From NCBI GenBank assembly GCA_013368325.1, contig JAACJK010000177.1, positions 1 through 64,000 of the forward strand: a stretch of 64,000 bases of DNA, given 5' to 3'. The notes under the pieces were generated by a model. It made no database searches. It was not told where the DNA came from and saw nothing but the letters and a program-made list of their open reading frames with translations. A program made the position numbers and the translations under genes. This stretch comes from Ephemerocybe angulata (Eukaryota; Basidiomycota; Agaricomycetes; Agaricales; Psathyrellaceae). Position 1 is the first letter of the stretch; each line of letters opens with the position of its first letter. Shown in pieces: positions 31,024 to 42,400 of the stretch.

Positions 31024-31128
31024 CTGGTAGCTCGGGCTGCTCGGCTGAGCCCTTGGCGCTCATCCGAATCTCGGGGTGAGACTGGTAGCTCGGACTGCTC
31101 GGCTGAGACCCCCTTGGCGCTCATCCCA
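31024..31128 (+). repeat. 57-bp tandem duplication between the secreted-protein genes
   Basis: The block (G)ACTGGTAGCTCGG(G/A)CTGCTCG followed by GCTGAG and a CTTGGCGCTCATCC end occurs at about 31022-31066 and again at about 31079-31125, with a few differences. It lies between the two paralogous genes and may be a by-product of the gene duplication. Confidence 0.7.
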
Positions 31129-31340
31129 AACGCCGGCTACAACCCCAAAATACCTTCCCGCAGCAACGATACTGTGCATGAGAACACATTCCAGGTGCCA
31201 CGTCGACCAAGCGCTCGCCATGTTCGATCCGACTCAACACATGGGGACGATAAAAGTGCGAGAGCTCTTCCTTCGATCATAGACTCTTCCAACACCCCGC
31301 CGTTCTTTGCCAGTGACTCCGAGCCCCCACTTCCAACAAA

Positions 31341-31703
31341 ATGCATGTCCCCTTACTCTCCATATCTCTTGCCCTTGGCCTTGCATCCCTTGCCACCGCA
31401 TACTCAAGTCATCCAGAGCTTGTACGTTACCTCGGAGTCCCAGATCTCTCCAATTTCTAGTCGCTAACCTTACCAACTTCATCTCTCTAGTCGCTCAAAA
31501 CCCGAGAGTACATAGACGAGCTATACACGCGTGAGCTGCTCAGCGAACTGTCCACCCGTGAGCTGCTGGACGAGCTCAGCGACCGCCTGGCCACGCGTGC
31601 TGGGGTGCAGAACGAGAACGAACTCCTGGAGCGCGCCGCGGGCAAGAAACGCCCCCCCCCCCCTCCCCTCGTAAAGAGTTTCAAGAGGAGCTTAAGCGGA
31701 TAA
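31341..31703 (+). CDS. small secreted protein B with dibasic sites and a proline-rich tail
   Basis: Exons 31341-31421 and 31491-31703 (intron 69 bases, GT-AG) give 97 residues. Residues 1-20 are a signal peptide (MHVPLLSISLALGLASLATA). The mature part has three tandem copies of a TREx(L/I)xEL unit (TREYIDEL, TRELLSEL, TRELLDELSDRL). The tail AAGKKR-PPPPPLVKSF-KR-SLSG contains two lysine-arginine sites. A Kex2-type protease cutting after KR would free a 10-residue proline-rich peptide; this is inference. The PPPPP stretch is written by a 12-base run of C, so its length may vary or be misread. It shares signal peptide, intron position and TRE-repeat pattern with gene A, 320 bases upstream, so the two are tandem duplicates. 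Function is unknown. Confidence 0.7.
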
Positions 31704-32529
31704 TATTGCGATAGGACGCGAAGTGTCCACCGCAGCAACCCTCAGACAAAGGTCCTATTCATTAGGCCGGCATCTTTTCTCTTTTCTTTCTCTTTCTTTC
31801 TTTTGCTTTGCATGGACCTGTAGATAGACATATATATATTCTTCGTCTAGCTACTAGCACACCTCAGTCCATTGTACCGAGACTGAGGTGAGCGCCATAT
31901 TTCTTTATTCTTCATCTTATACAACGGGATTGCGATACCAAAGCAACTACTTAGAGGCACACCTCTTTCTTAGAGTGCTTTGAGGTGCTTTGCTCAAGCA
32001 TACATGCTGCACTGCCTCGCGCATCACGGGCGCCAGGCTTTGCTCAGTCTACAGTAAAACGTGACTTCGTAGATAAGACAATAAGATCTATACTTGATCT
32101 TCAGGTTCCCAAAGCAAGGGATAAAATGACGTCGAAAAACAGTTTATTCTAGTGGGAAAGTACAGTAATCCTTCCCAGTGCGATCCTGGGCCGTGAATCA
32201 TCAAGCCAGACATGGGCGCTTATAAAGTAAACGCCTACGCGCTTCGACTTGGTTGGCGGCCGCTTTATCACCAAGTAAAACCCAGAATTTGGGGTTCCAT
32301 CGCGGGACGCACTGGGACTCTAGACACACTTGCACTACTACGCCGATGTGTGTGGTCTCCGATATTCGTGAATATATCAGTGCATGGCAGCCAAGTGCGT
32401 ATACCACAATGACCCATTTCTCAAGTTAGATGCAACCATGATATTTATACACAGTCGCATGAACACCCCACTCGAGTCTCAGTTACATCAACGGCTTGAC
32501 AAACCATACCTAACTATACTGCAAGCAGC
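31704..32529. other. no recognised gene
   Basis: This is the 3' flank of secreted protein B, with a pyrimidine-rich tract (31775-31810) and a TATATATATA run near 31830. The rest up to the copia left boundary has no coding signal. Confidence 0.4.
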
Positions 32530-32534
32530 ATCGA

Positions 32535-32825
32535 TAACGGACGTATGTATTAGCGTGCATCTCGTACTTGTAGGCGCGGGTGGACTTTAGGTAGACGCCG
32601 TAGACAAACACGGCCAAACATTTCGATTTTACGTTCGCGATGTTCTTACCTGGAGGCTCGAATCTTTCTTATCGACCTCCAGGTGCGTATTTAGTTTATT
32701 CCAGTCTATCTACTGTTCTAATATATTGAATCTTTCTTATCGACCTCCAGGCCGATCGTCCTCTACCGCCGTCTCCGTCTACACTGCGCCGCCGGGATCA
32801 CACTCGCTTCGGCGTAGCTGCGTGA
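32535..32825 (+). repeat. 5' LTR of the copia element
   Basis: 291 bp. It holds an internal direct repeat, GAATCTTTCTTATCGACCTC, at about 32659 and again near 32728. The right border is set by the primer-binding site starting at 32827. The left border is set by comparison with the 3' LTR and the ATCGA duplication. Confidence 0.88.
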
Positions 32826-32826
32826 A

Positions 32827-32838
32827 GTTATGAGCCCC
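32827..32838 (+). promoter_or_regulatory. primer-binding site complementary to the initiator-tRNA anticodon arm
   Basis: The bases GTTATGAGCCCC follow the 5' LTR by one base. They are complementary to the anticodon arm of initiator methionine tRNA (GGGCTCATAAC, anticodon CAU), as in Drosophila copia, where a half-tRNA cut in the anticodon loop primes reverse transcription. The ATG inside this site (32830) is also the start codon of gag. Confidence 0.7.
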
Positions 32839-33151
32839 GCCGGCGAATCGACAAGCTCCTCCGAATACTCCTTCAGGTTCCCCAAACTCAATGGCAACAA
32901 CTACGCTTTGTGGGGCCAACACATGCAGGCCGCGCTACAGGCGCGATTCCTGTGGCTTTACGTGACAGGCGACGAGATCGCTCCAGATCACCCTGGTCGA
33001 CGCCCACAAGCCACCGTTAAGCCCAATCCGGCCACACCACCGTCTGGAAAGGGAAATCTACCGAAGACGCGCCGCCGCCACAGCCCAAACCGGTCGCCGA
33101 TTTCGAGACGCGGTTGAAGGAGTGGAAGACAGCGCAGAAGGAGTACATGGA

Positions 33152-33651
33152 TGTTACGACCTGGATGATCTATTTATTCTTTTTCCTTTTCTTTCTCTTT
33201 TCTTTTCTTTTTCCTTTATTTCTCGTCTTTCATTTCTCTACTATTTATAAGACGTGTCTCGGTCATGTGACACAGCACATGCGATCACATGCACAGGTCA
33301 CCTGCTACATCACGGGATCAGCACAGCATCAGTCAGCACCTCAGTCAGCATGACGTCATGTGCACAGCACTCGCACAGCTCTTCGACTCATACACGGTCA
33401 TTCCTTACATAGCGTTCCATAGCTTCTGCACAGTACATACAGCCTCGTATAGCCATAGTCACGTCACGGTCACGAAGCATGGCAGTATATAACCTAGGTA
33501 GATCTCACTGTATTTCCCCAGTCTTTAGCTGGTCAATATCACGGCCTTGTCTACAAGTCTCTCGCCTCGATTCTCTCGCTTCTTCTCTCTCTCTCTCGTC
33601 TTCTGTCCTAAGTTAGGGTTAGCAGCGCACCAGATTGGTCGTTCGCTGACA
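33152..33651 (+). mobile_element. solo LTR (gypsy-like), 500 bp, nested in copia gag
   Basis: It runs from TGTTACGACCTGG to TTCGCTGACA. The 5-bp duplication ATGGA lies at 33147-33151 and 33652-33656, and taking the LTR and one repeat out rejoins the gag codons (KEYMD-WLRND). The left part is pyrimidine-rich, and a TATA-like TATATAAC lies near 33486. A CTCTCTCTCTC tract near 33590 is typical of fungal promoter starts. It shares TGTTACG with chromovirus 1 but not the rest of the sequence. Confidence 0.9.
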
Positions 33652-33749
33652 ATGGACTGGTTACGGAATGACCAGGCGGCTATGGGGATGATGAAGAACG
33701 CGTCTGAATCATCGCAGTGGCCTCACGTTGCCGCTGCGACGACGTCGAA

Positions 33750-34190
33750 CAAGGGTGGTCCGGTCTTTAAATAGCCGACCGGACGTTGGGTGGTTGGTCA
33801 AGCCACCAGGCTTGAAAAAAAATTGTTGGACCCCCTCCTCAAAACCCTAAAATGGGGCTCTGGGACGAGGTTTCTGGTTTTTCTGAGGGCTTAAATTATT
33901 TAAAGCACTTAATATATCACTTAAATGCTCAAGAGAGGTCAGTATATGAGTGTGTGGGGTGTATATTGGGTGTAGAGATGCCAACCGGCAGTGGGCCCAA
34001 ACGGGAATTGGATCACCGGTCACTCGGATTTTGCCGAAATTTGGCGCTGGGAAACGAAATTGATGGAAATTATTGGAAATTACCTGATTTGGAAGGTCTT
34101 GGCGCTTACGTGGGTGGTTGGTCGGACCCCCGAGCCTCATTTCAGTTTTTCCGACCCCAGGTCTCTTTTTTAAAGACCGGACCACCCTTG
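33750..34190. mobile_element. hAT-type MITE, 441 bp, nested in copia gag
   Basis: The terminal inverted repeats of about 22 bases (CAAGGGTGGTCCGG...) match exactly. The 8-bp target duplication ACGTCGAA lies at 33742-33749 and 34191-34198. Duplication length and CA(A/G)GG-type ends fit the hAT superfamily. No transposase is inside, so it moved with an enzyme from elsewhere. Its ends differ from those of the hAT element at 39252-44336. Removing it rejoins gag at TTS-KGMW. Confidence 0.9.
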
Positions 34191-34842
34191 ACGTCGAAGG
34201 GGATGTGGGACATTTGGAAGGATCTCTACGTGACGAGCCAGCAGAAAGTGAGCGTCCATTACCACTTCGAGGATCTTTACACCCGTCGTTGGGACGAGAA
34301 GACGCCCTTGGCCGATCACATCGCATCCATGCGCGATCTGCACCAGAAGATTATCGCTGCAGGAGAAGACTTCCCCAACGTCCACGTCGCCTGCGCCATC
34401 GTCCTGTCCCTCCCCCGATCTCCCACTTGGGAAATGGTGAAGCATCGCTGCTTCTCCGAGACCAAACTCACCCTCGAATATGTCACCTCCGAGCTCACTG
34501 CGACGTACCTCTGACTCGTCAAGGACAACGAAGCCATGAAGAAGGAAGAGGAGTCCAAGAGCGCGCAGGAGAAGCTCGCGCTCATGGCTCGCTCGTCCGG
34601 GTCGTCCGAGAAGAAGAAGAAGAAAGGTGCGAAGCCCGGTGACGAGTGTCACTACTGTCACCAGAAGGGTCACTGGGCGAACAAGTGCAAGAAGAAGAAG
34701 GATGACGAGGGTAGTGGGGAGGCGAAGGCGAACGTTGCGCAGGCATCCGGGCCTGTCAGCGGTCTCGTCAACTTGGGCGAGCGTAGCGTCGGCCAACTCT
34801 ACATGGCGACGCGCTCGGACGTCTCCACCTCCACTCGCGACC

Positions 34843-37800
34843 TCCTCCTGGACAGCGCCGCGTCTCACCACATGTTCTCCGATAGGAGACTGTTCACGCG
34901 CTTCAGTCGAGTTGAGGACGAGAGGATGAAGGTGGGAGATGGTCACCCGCTCGAGGTTGAAGGGAAGGGCTCGATCGCGTTCAACGCTCGGCTCGGGAAC
35001 GGCTACCTGCGTGTCACCCTGCACGAGGTACTCTACGTTCCGAGCTTGGAAGCGAATCTGGTCAGCGTCGGGAAGCTTCAGAGGCAGGGTGCGCAGTTCA
35101 GGAGTGTGGAGGGTGGGATGGTTGTGTCAATGGGTGGGAGTGATCTAATGGTTGGGAGATTGCTAGGTACGGACGGGACCATGTACCATATCGACGTGGT
35201 TCAATCGACTGGTGCTTCTGCTTATGTGACGAGGGCGAGTCTGCGCCTCTGGCACCGTCGGTTCGGTCACCTCAATCTCGACCAAGTGCGTCGTCTCGAA
35301 AATCAGTCTCTCGTCGACGGCATCTCGATCGACAAACCCCATGAATACGACCACCTCTGCGAAGGATGCGCGCTCGGCAAATCGCATCGGCTGCCGTTAC
35401 TGAATCGAACCTCGATTCATTGGTGTACGCTTTGCGTACACGAGTCCGATTGGGAGATCGCGCTGAGTAGTTCGAGAAGCGAGAACAATATACCTTGTAT
35501 ATTCAGATGGGTGCGAGCACGAGTCGCACTAGAGTAGATAGCGAAAATGAATAGTATTTGAGATGTCTTGAAGTGGGACGACGCGAGCCTAGCTCAAGCG
35601 TAAGTCTTACGGTCCAGGTGGGACGTGAAAAGGGCAAGAAAATCTGAATCTGATTTGCACAACTTGAAGTATATATATACTAAATACTTAAGATAGTGCC
35701 AGAAAAGAGTAGAAAGAAATAGAATAGAATAGAAGTAGACAGATAGTTAAAGAGTAAGTAAGAAGGTAACAGATGGTTCTACGGTATTCTACCAAAGTCT
35801 ATAGCCTGCGACGCGTGTTGGACGCGTCGCCGAGAATCACGTGCTGATGCGCGTGCGCGCGTGGCGCGCGCGCGCGGCTCGGAATGACTTCAGGGTAGCG
35901 CCCGAAGTCCCTACGCTTCGATAGCGAACACGGTCGGGAGACGGTGGGCTATCCAAGCGTCGAGTGTGTTAACGCTCGAGCTCGAACTGCGTCGGTTGAC
36001 GACGAGAAGGCTTTTTAGGTAAGAAAAGGGAAATAAAAGATAAAGAAAAATAGAAAAAGAAAGAATTTAGCCTAGACACCACACAGTTACCAAAGGCAAG
36101 CACCATCAAGCTGGAGAAGATGGAGCTCGTTGTCGTCGATCTCACTGGTCCCATGTCCGTCCCGACGTGGGATGGTGCGCTCTACGCCCTCGTCGTCGTT
36201 GAGGCGAGCTGCCGTTTCCCAGTTGGACGTCTCTTGAAGTCAAAGGAGGCGGTTGGTGTTGTCGTGCGGGATGTGGTGGTGATGTTGGAGAAGCAGTCGG
36301 GTCTGAAGGTCAAGCGGTTCCGGTCGGACAGTGGAAACGAGTTCGTGAACGCGGAGATGGAAGCTTTCTGTCTTCGGAATGGGATCCTCCAGGAGACCAC
36401 TAATCCGTCCCTCCCTCAGCAAAACGGGATTTCGGAACGTTCCATCGCCGTGCTATTCGACATGGTACAGTGTATGCTCCACTCCTCTGGTCTCGATCTG
36501 CGCTACTGGGGTGAGGCGTTCATGTACGCCACCTATGTCCGCAGTCTGAGTCCAACGTCTGGGCTCGATGGGAAGGTGCCTCGCCACGCTTGGACTGGTA
36601 GGAAGCCGGATGTTTCTCATCTTCGGGTGTTTGGGTCGGTTGGGTTCGCCAACATCCCGAAGAAGGTGCGTGGAGGGAAGTTGGAGGTTACCTCGTTGAA
36701 GGTTCACCTGCTGGGATGGTGGGTTGACGAGACAAAGGGTTACCATTTGGAGGACGTGGAGACTGGGAAGCTGATTACCTCCCGGGATGTCAAATTCTTG
36801 GAGGACGACAGTCCAGGGGACTTGGCTATCATCGAAACGCCAACTCGGAGTGTGCGCCCAATGGAGGATCAGGTTGAGGAGTTTATTGAAGGTGCTGTTC
36901 CATCTACTACCGAGGATTCTGCACCTGCTACCACCACTACCGTCACCTCCCCTCCCCCTGCACCTGCGGTTGAGGAGACTGCTCCTGCACCCGCATCACT
37001 GCCACCCGAGACCCCCACTCCACCGAATCCACCTCCAGCTGCCCCAAAACCGTCCAAATGGGCAAGTTTGCCACCACGCGAACACTCAACCCGCGACCGC
37101 CGCATTGTCGAGCGTTATGGTTACCTCACGTCAGAGACGGACCAGGCGTTCTACGTCGACGAGTTGCGCGCGTTCGTCGTCGTGCTTTCCCCTTCGAATG
37201 AGCCTCGAACTTGGAACGAGGCCATGGCGTCACCAGACTCGAAGCAGTGGGAGAGTGCGCTAGCGACCGAATGCCTGCAGCTGTTGAAAACCGGCACGTA
37301 CGAATGGGTCTTTGACCTCCCCGAAGGTCGTTCTGCTGTGGGCAGTCGCTTGGTTCTCAAGATCAAGGGTGATGGGGATGGCGAGATTTCCAAGTACAAG
37401 GTTCGCATCGTCGCTAAGGGCTTCTCGCAGGTTCCTGGCGAAGATTTCACCGAGACGTTCTCGTCTGTGGCGAAATTCACCACGCTTCGCACCTTCCTCA
37501 CTCTCGTCGCCCTCGAAGACTGGGAATTACACCAGATCGATGTTGTAGCAGCGTACCTGCAGGGCGAACTCGACGAGGAGATCTACATGGAGGTTCCTGA
37601 AGGTGTGGAAGTAAAGGGGATGAAGGGGAAGTATTGGAGGTTGCGAAGGGCGTTGTATGGCTTGAAGCAGGCAGGACGTCAGTGGAAGGCGAGGTTGGAC
37701 GAAGCGATGACGGAGTTGGGATTTGAGAAGTTGTCGGCAGATGATTGTCTCTACTTCCTTCGTGAAGATGGGAAGGTGGTGTTGCTGGTGTTGGTGTATG

Positions 37801-38798
37801 TGGACGATATGGCTATTGCGGGTCCGAAGCTCTCGAAAGTCGCTGCTTTCAAGCAGGACATGTCGAAGGAGTTCGAGATCACGGACTTGGGAGAGCTCAA
37901 GTTCATTCTCGGGATTCAGGTATCTCGAGATCGCAAGGAACGCACGATTTAGCTCAATCAGTCAGCCTACATCCAGCAAACACTCATCCGTTTCGGCATG
38001 CAGGACGCCCACCCTGTTTCCACCCCGCTCGTTGTCAAGCACAACCTTTCGAACTCTCAATCCCCCACCACGGCTGAGGAGCGCGAGCAGTACGAGAAGT
38101 CGTCAAATGGTATTCACTATCTCTCTCTTGTTGGCTCACTCCTCTACACCACCCAGACTCGGCCAGACATCGCGTTCGCGGTTGGGTTGGTTTCCCAATT
38201 CGGTGGTAACCCTGGCAAGGCGCACCTCGAAGCGGCGAAACGCATCCTTCGTTACCTCAAGGGTACGAAGGACTTCTGTCTCACTCTGGGTTGTCGAGTT
38301 GATGGCGGCCCTAGTCTCGTCGGTTGGACGGACTCGTCATGGGCGTCGGATCCAGACACCCGGAAATCCATTGGCGGTTTCGTTTTCGAGATTGCGGGCA
38401 GCTCGGTTTCATGGTCGTCCAAGAAGCAGCCGACTGTCGCCTTATCCACCATCGAAGCGGAGTATATGGCGGCATCGAACGCGACCAAGGAGGCTATCTG
38501 GTTGCGCACCTTGCTCGAGAGCATCGGTTATCCCCAAGTCTCAGCAACGATCGTACACGCAGACAACCAGGGCTGCATCGCACTCTCACGTAACCCCGTC
38601 TCTCACTCCCGGGCGAAGCACATCGACATTCGTCACCACTTTATCCGGGAACGCATTCAACGCGGAGAGATTGACCTCAAGTATGTCTCCACTCACGATA
38701 TGCTGGCCGACATCTTTACCAAGCAGCTTCCTCGGGACGCCTTCGAACGATTTCGGTCAATGCTCGGTGTTGCCCCCAGCACCTCAAGCACTCAATGA
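34843..38798 (+). pseudogene. pol: copia pol: protease, integrase, RT, RNase H, interrupted
   Basis: The protease active site LLLDSAASHHMF is at 34843-34878. The integrase zinc region (LWHRRFGHLNLDQV, CEGCALGKSHRLP) runs to 35400. A 685-bp solo LTR follows, then the integrase core resumes at 36091: VVVDLTGPM, RSDSGNEFVN and QQNGISERS carry the D, D, E triad. A Pro/Thr-rich linker lies at about 36890-37070. The reverse transcriptase has VAKGFSQVPGEDF, IDVVAAYLQGELDEEIYMEV and YVDDMA (about 37797). An in-frame TAG at 37950-37952 sits just before LNQSAYIQQTLI. RNase H (WTDSSWASDPDTRKS, STIEAEYMA, ADIFTKQLPRDAF) ends at 38798. Apart from the stop and the LTR, the frame is continuous. The order integrase before RT defines Ty1/copia. 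Confidence 0.9.
35401..36085 (+). mobile_element. solo LTR, 685 bp, nested in copia integrase
   Basis: It runs from TGAATCGAACC to CACCACACA, flanked by GTTAC at 35396-35400 and 36086-36090. Excision restores the pol frame (LPLP-KASTIKLEKM). The first 19 bases are an inverted repeat (TGAATCGA-ACC-TCGATTCA). It contains a TATATATATA box near 35672 and an alternating GC/GT tract at 35848-35876. No related copy was seen elsewhere in the window. Confidence 0.9.
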
Positions 38799-38805
38799 GT
38801 GGGAG

Positions 38806-39096
38806 TAACGGACGTATGTATTAGCATGCATCTCGTACTTGTAGGCGCGGGTGGACTTTAGGTAGACGCCGTAGACAAACACGGCCAAACATTTCGATTT
38901 TACGTTCGCGATGTTCTTACCTGGAGGCTCGAATCTTTCTTATCGACCTCCAGGTGCATTTTTAGTTTATTCCAGTCTATCTACTGTTCTAATATATTGA
39001 ATCTTTCTTATCGACCTCCAGGCCGATCGTCCTCTACCGCCGTCTCCGTCTACACTGCGCCGCCGGGATCGCACTCGCTTCAGCATAGCTGCGTGA
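38806..39096 (+). repeat. 3' LTR of the copia element
   Basis: 291 bp, aligned end to end with the 5' LTR with about six substitutions by eye. The upstream GAGTGGGAG is a plausible polypurine tract. ATCGA follows it as the target duplication. Confidence 0.9.
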
Positions 39097-39447
39097 ATCG
39101 ACCGGGCGCTAAGCGGAACTCGGAACGTATACGCCCATGCACACGCCCCTCGCCCACTCCCGAGTCTCTCGTGGCTCTACTGTTGCAACTCATCGACGCA
39201 TATTCTCAACATAATCTAGGAGTTGTAACGCCATCGAATGACCCTCGGGGATAGTGATGAGCAGGGGTTACCCCTGGGTATTTTTGGCGTACCCCTACCC
39301 CTACCCCCCAAATACCCCTACCCCTCAACAGGGGTACGGGTTTGGAGGGGTTTGGGCAAAGGGGGGTAGGGGTACAAACCCCTGGGTAAATATCTGCGGG
39401 TATTTCGAGAAAATTGCCAAATTTAATTAAAACCCGATATACATGTG

Positions 39448-42400
39448 CTAAGTACTCCAATCATCAAGCCATACACTCTCAACATCATTAGGATCAACGT
39501 CAGGCAACTTGCATACGGTATTCAAATCATCATCATGAATGAAGCCCAGCTTACTCCAAGCGCCTAAGCAAAGCAATGCGCGGGTTGATTTTGCTGAAAG
39601 GCGGTTGCGCACATGGGAAAGTAAAAGGCGCCCATGACTAAAAACCCGTTCTACTGCAACAGATGTTGCTAAATTGAATGGTTAGTTGTGCTTCAGAGTC
39701 ACCATTAGAAATGAAAATACCTGGTATGAGCAAAAAGTCGCGTGCCATCCTATAAAGCCGAGGATACTTGCTTCGATTTTTGAGCCACCATTCCAGTGGC
39801 TCATCCGTCTTTACCAGCGGGTCATCCAAGTACAGGTTCAACTCATCAAGCATCCCATCATCATCGATTGCCTCTGCGGTGTTCTCGAATTCATCTTCAT
39901 CATCATCTGAATCAAAAATGCTCCGCTTCTGCAGAGCAGCTTCTATTGAGTCGTCTAATCAAACTCAGAATGAGTCGCTTACCGAAGATGTACCCCCTAG
40001 CTTCACTGGTGCTGGTGCTGGCTTTGATGGCTGAGACCTTCCCCGATACGCCCTGTATGAGCGCTGGAACTCATCTGTTACGATCTCACGTGCAGTCCGA
40101 ATCCAATCCTCAGGCCATCCTTCTCTTCTAAAGTACGAAAGCTTCCGCTTTGGGTGTAACACTATAGAGGATCAGATAAAAGAACAGTAAAAGCACAAAG
40201 TTACGTACCAATAGCAATGCGATAGACATCAGACATGTCACTGAGGGCATAGTACTTATTAAGAAGCTTCTTTCCCAACGAGAATGCGGCTTGAAGAGCA
40301 GGAGAATACTCTTTGTTGATAGCACAGCTGGCAAGATGCTTGTCGATCTTGTCGATAGCTGGAATGATGGCTGCAAGGGAAGGCTCATCCTTGGAGAACT
40401 TCATAGTCGCTTCGTAGAATTTCTAATGAATTATCAGCATTGATAATAGCACGTAAGGAAAGTACGAACCTCCAGCGCTTCGCTCAACTGTGACGCAATG
40501 TCCCATTCAGCGTTGTCCAGCTCATAGTCCCGGAGTTTCATGTTGCGGTCAGCAGTAAGCATGTCGATAGCTTTGCGGTACTTCACAGCAAAGCAAAGCA
40601 TCATAAACGTGGAGTTCCAACGAGTTGCTACGTCAGTCGGCATGTTCCTCATCGTAATCTTCTCGCTTGGCGACAGCTTGGGAATGTCGGACTGAGCCTT
40701 GATAATATCTTCAAGGATCTTCTTCCAACGAGGGGCTACAATCGTGGGACTGTTCTTGATGGCGAGAGCTACCTTCCGCAGCTGTAAACACAATGTTACT
40801 AACAAGAAAGATGGCTATAACACATAAAGACGTTACCTTTGACAGCACCGCATGCACGGAATCAGCATCAGCTGCTATGCCCGTGAGATCCTCAATCACC
40901 GATGCAGCCACTTCTTCTAAACCCTCCTCACTATCATCTTCACCATCATCACCATGCCCCGCTGCCTCCAGGTCATCTGCAAGCTTTGCAAGTTCCTCCA
41001 TCGCAGCTTCAGTCAGGTTTGGCTGGGCTTTCCCATCAAACGCACGCAGAATCAACTTCACGACCAGGTTGAGGATGTGGGCGAAGCAGCGCGCACGGTT
41101 GGCCTCGCCAGGAAACTTGGCGATAATCTTGGCGAGTTCTTCAATCATGGTATCGTTCGCTGAAGCATTGTCGCAGGTGATGCTCAGAAGCTAGAGGCAG
41201 GTGATGAGTCCAATGGTCCACGGCAGTCAGCGCGCTCAACACACCTTTTCAGAGATATTTAGGCGCTCCAAAACTGCTGCAAATGCCTCTGCAAGGTTTG
41301 CGCCGTTGTGTGACTTTGCCAGCTCAACGATATCAAGGAGGAGGGAAAGGGGTTTTCCCTCATGTTCTAGGTGGACGGTGATGGCGCAGAAGGCACGGTT
41401 ATTGGGAGAGGTCCAACAGTCAGTCGCAAAGCTCAAACGACCATCGTAGTTCTGGAACGAACATGTAAGCACTGACCCCAGTTAGCCATAACTCACGTAC
41501 CTGTAACAGCTTGCTGATGCGCCCCTCGGTCTTTAGAAATACTTTGTGAATATCACGAGCAACGGTCCATCTCGAGGGAAGCTTGATATGAGGTCTTCCT
41601 GTCTTCATCACCACCTGAAATCCTCGATCGCCGATGATGCTTGAGGACCGAAGGCTCTCGGCCAACCAGCGCACAATCTCTACCCTAGAGAGATGATTAG
41701 TGACTCAGTCATTATCAGCAGTCAAAGAACATACCTGCGCTCCTTATAGGTATGGTTTCGCGCTGAGAATTGAAGAGCACCCTTTCCCTTACGCTCGAAG
41801 CTGGCCGTAATCGACCCATCCACCCAGGTCGCGTTCTTCATCCCCTCCTTGATCGACTCCAGGTCCATCTGCAGGGTCGTTCGTGCATCGTAGGCCCTCT
41901 TGACAATATCCTTGCCCCAGCACTTCTCTGCGTGTTTCTTCAAATTACCAGTGGAAGTCGCATTCGATGTCTCGGTAAATCGGCGTTGGGGCTTGAGGCA
42001 CTTGCCGCAGATGAAGACCTGGCATGGGCGATTTTCATATGTCGATAATGTTGGCTCATTGTAAAAGGCATAGGCTGCAGAAGTCCATTCCTTTGAAATG
42101 CGCTCTGTGATAGTCCGATGAGTGGAGAAATTGAGGTGTGATACGGTCGTACTCACCAAGCTTCTGCTCCTCAGTCTCTCCAGGTATATCATCCCCTTTG
42201 GCTTCAGCATCGTCCCCGTCTCCCTGTTCCCCATCCTCTTGCATCTCTTCATCCCCCTCCATCTCTTCATCCTCCTCATCATCGGACTCAATGATATGAG
42301 TCGGCTTCCTGGGTGGGCGATTCCGAAGTGACCCACCCCCTGCATCCTCGTCCTCAACCTCCTCCATCGACGGTGCTGGGCTTGAACCTCGCACAGAGGG

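Larger units (their letters stand above)
32830..34842 (+). pseudogene. gag: copia gag, interrupted
   Basis: Starts MSPAGESTSSSEYSF, then FPKLNGNNYALWGQHMQAAL, the usual copia gag opening. Frame 1 is left by a single-base shift near 33040 and goes on as PPPQPKPVADFETRLKEW. After the solo LTR the text resumes at 33652 (WLRNDQAAMGMM), and after the MITE at 34191 (KGMWDIWKDLYV, HYHFEDLYTRRWDEKTPL), ending at an in-frame TGA (34512-34514). Beyond it the same frame runs on with KDNEAMKKEEESK and a CCHC zinc knuckle, CHYCHQKGHWANKC, at about 34647-34690. The stop would follow from a CGA-to-TGA change. The protein should form the particle coat but cannot be made here. Confidence 0.85.
32535..39096 (+). 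mobile_element. Ty1/copia element, decayed, with three nested insertions
   Basis: Two 291-bp LTRs (32535-32825, 38806-39096) enclose gag and pol in copia order (protease, integrase, reverse transcriptase, RNase H). A 5-bp target duplication ATCGA flanks the whole (32530-32534 and 39097-39101). The LTRs differ at about six positions by eye. They begin TAACGG and end GCGTGA, not the usual TG...CA. Coding is broken by one frameshift (about 33020-33050), in-frame stops at 34512-34514 (TGA) and 37950-37952 (TAG), and three insertions: a solo LTR at 33152-33651, a hAT-type MITE at 33750-34190 and a solo LTR at 35401-36085. Removing them restores one continuous frame except for those lesions. Confidence 0.92.
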
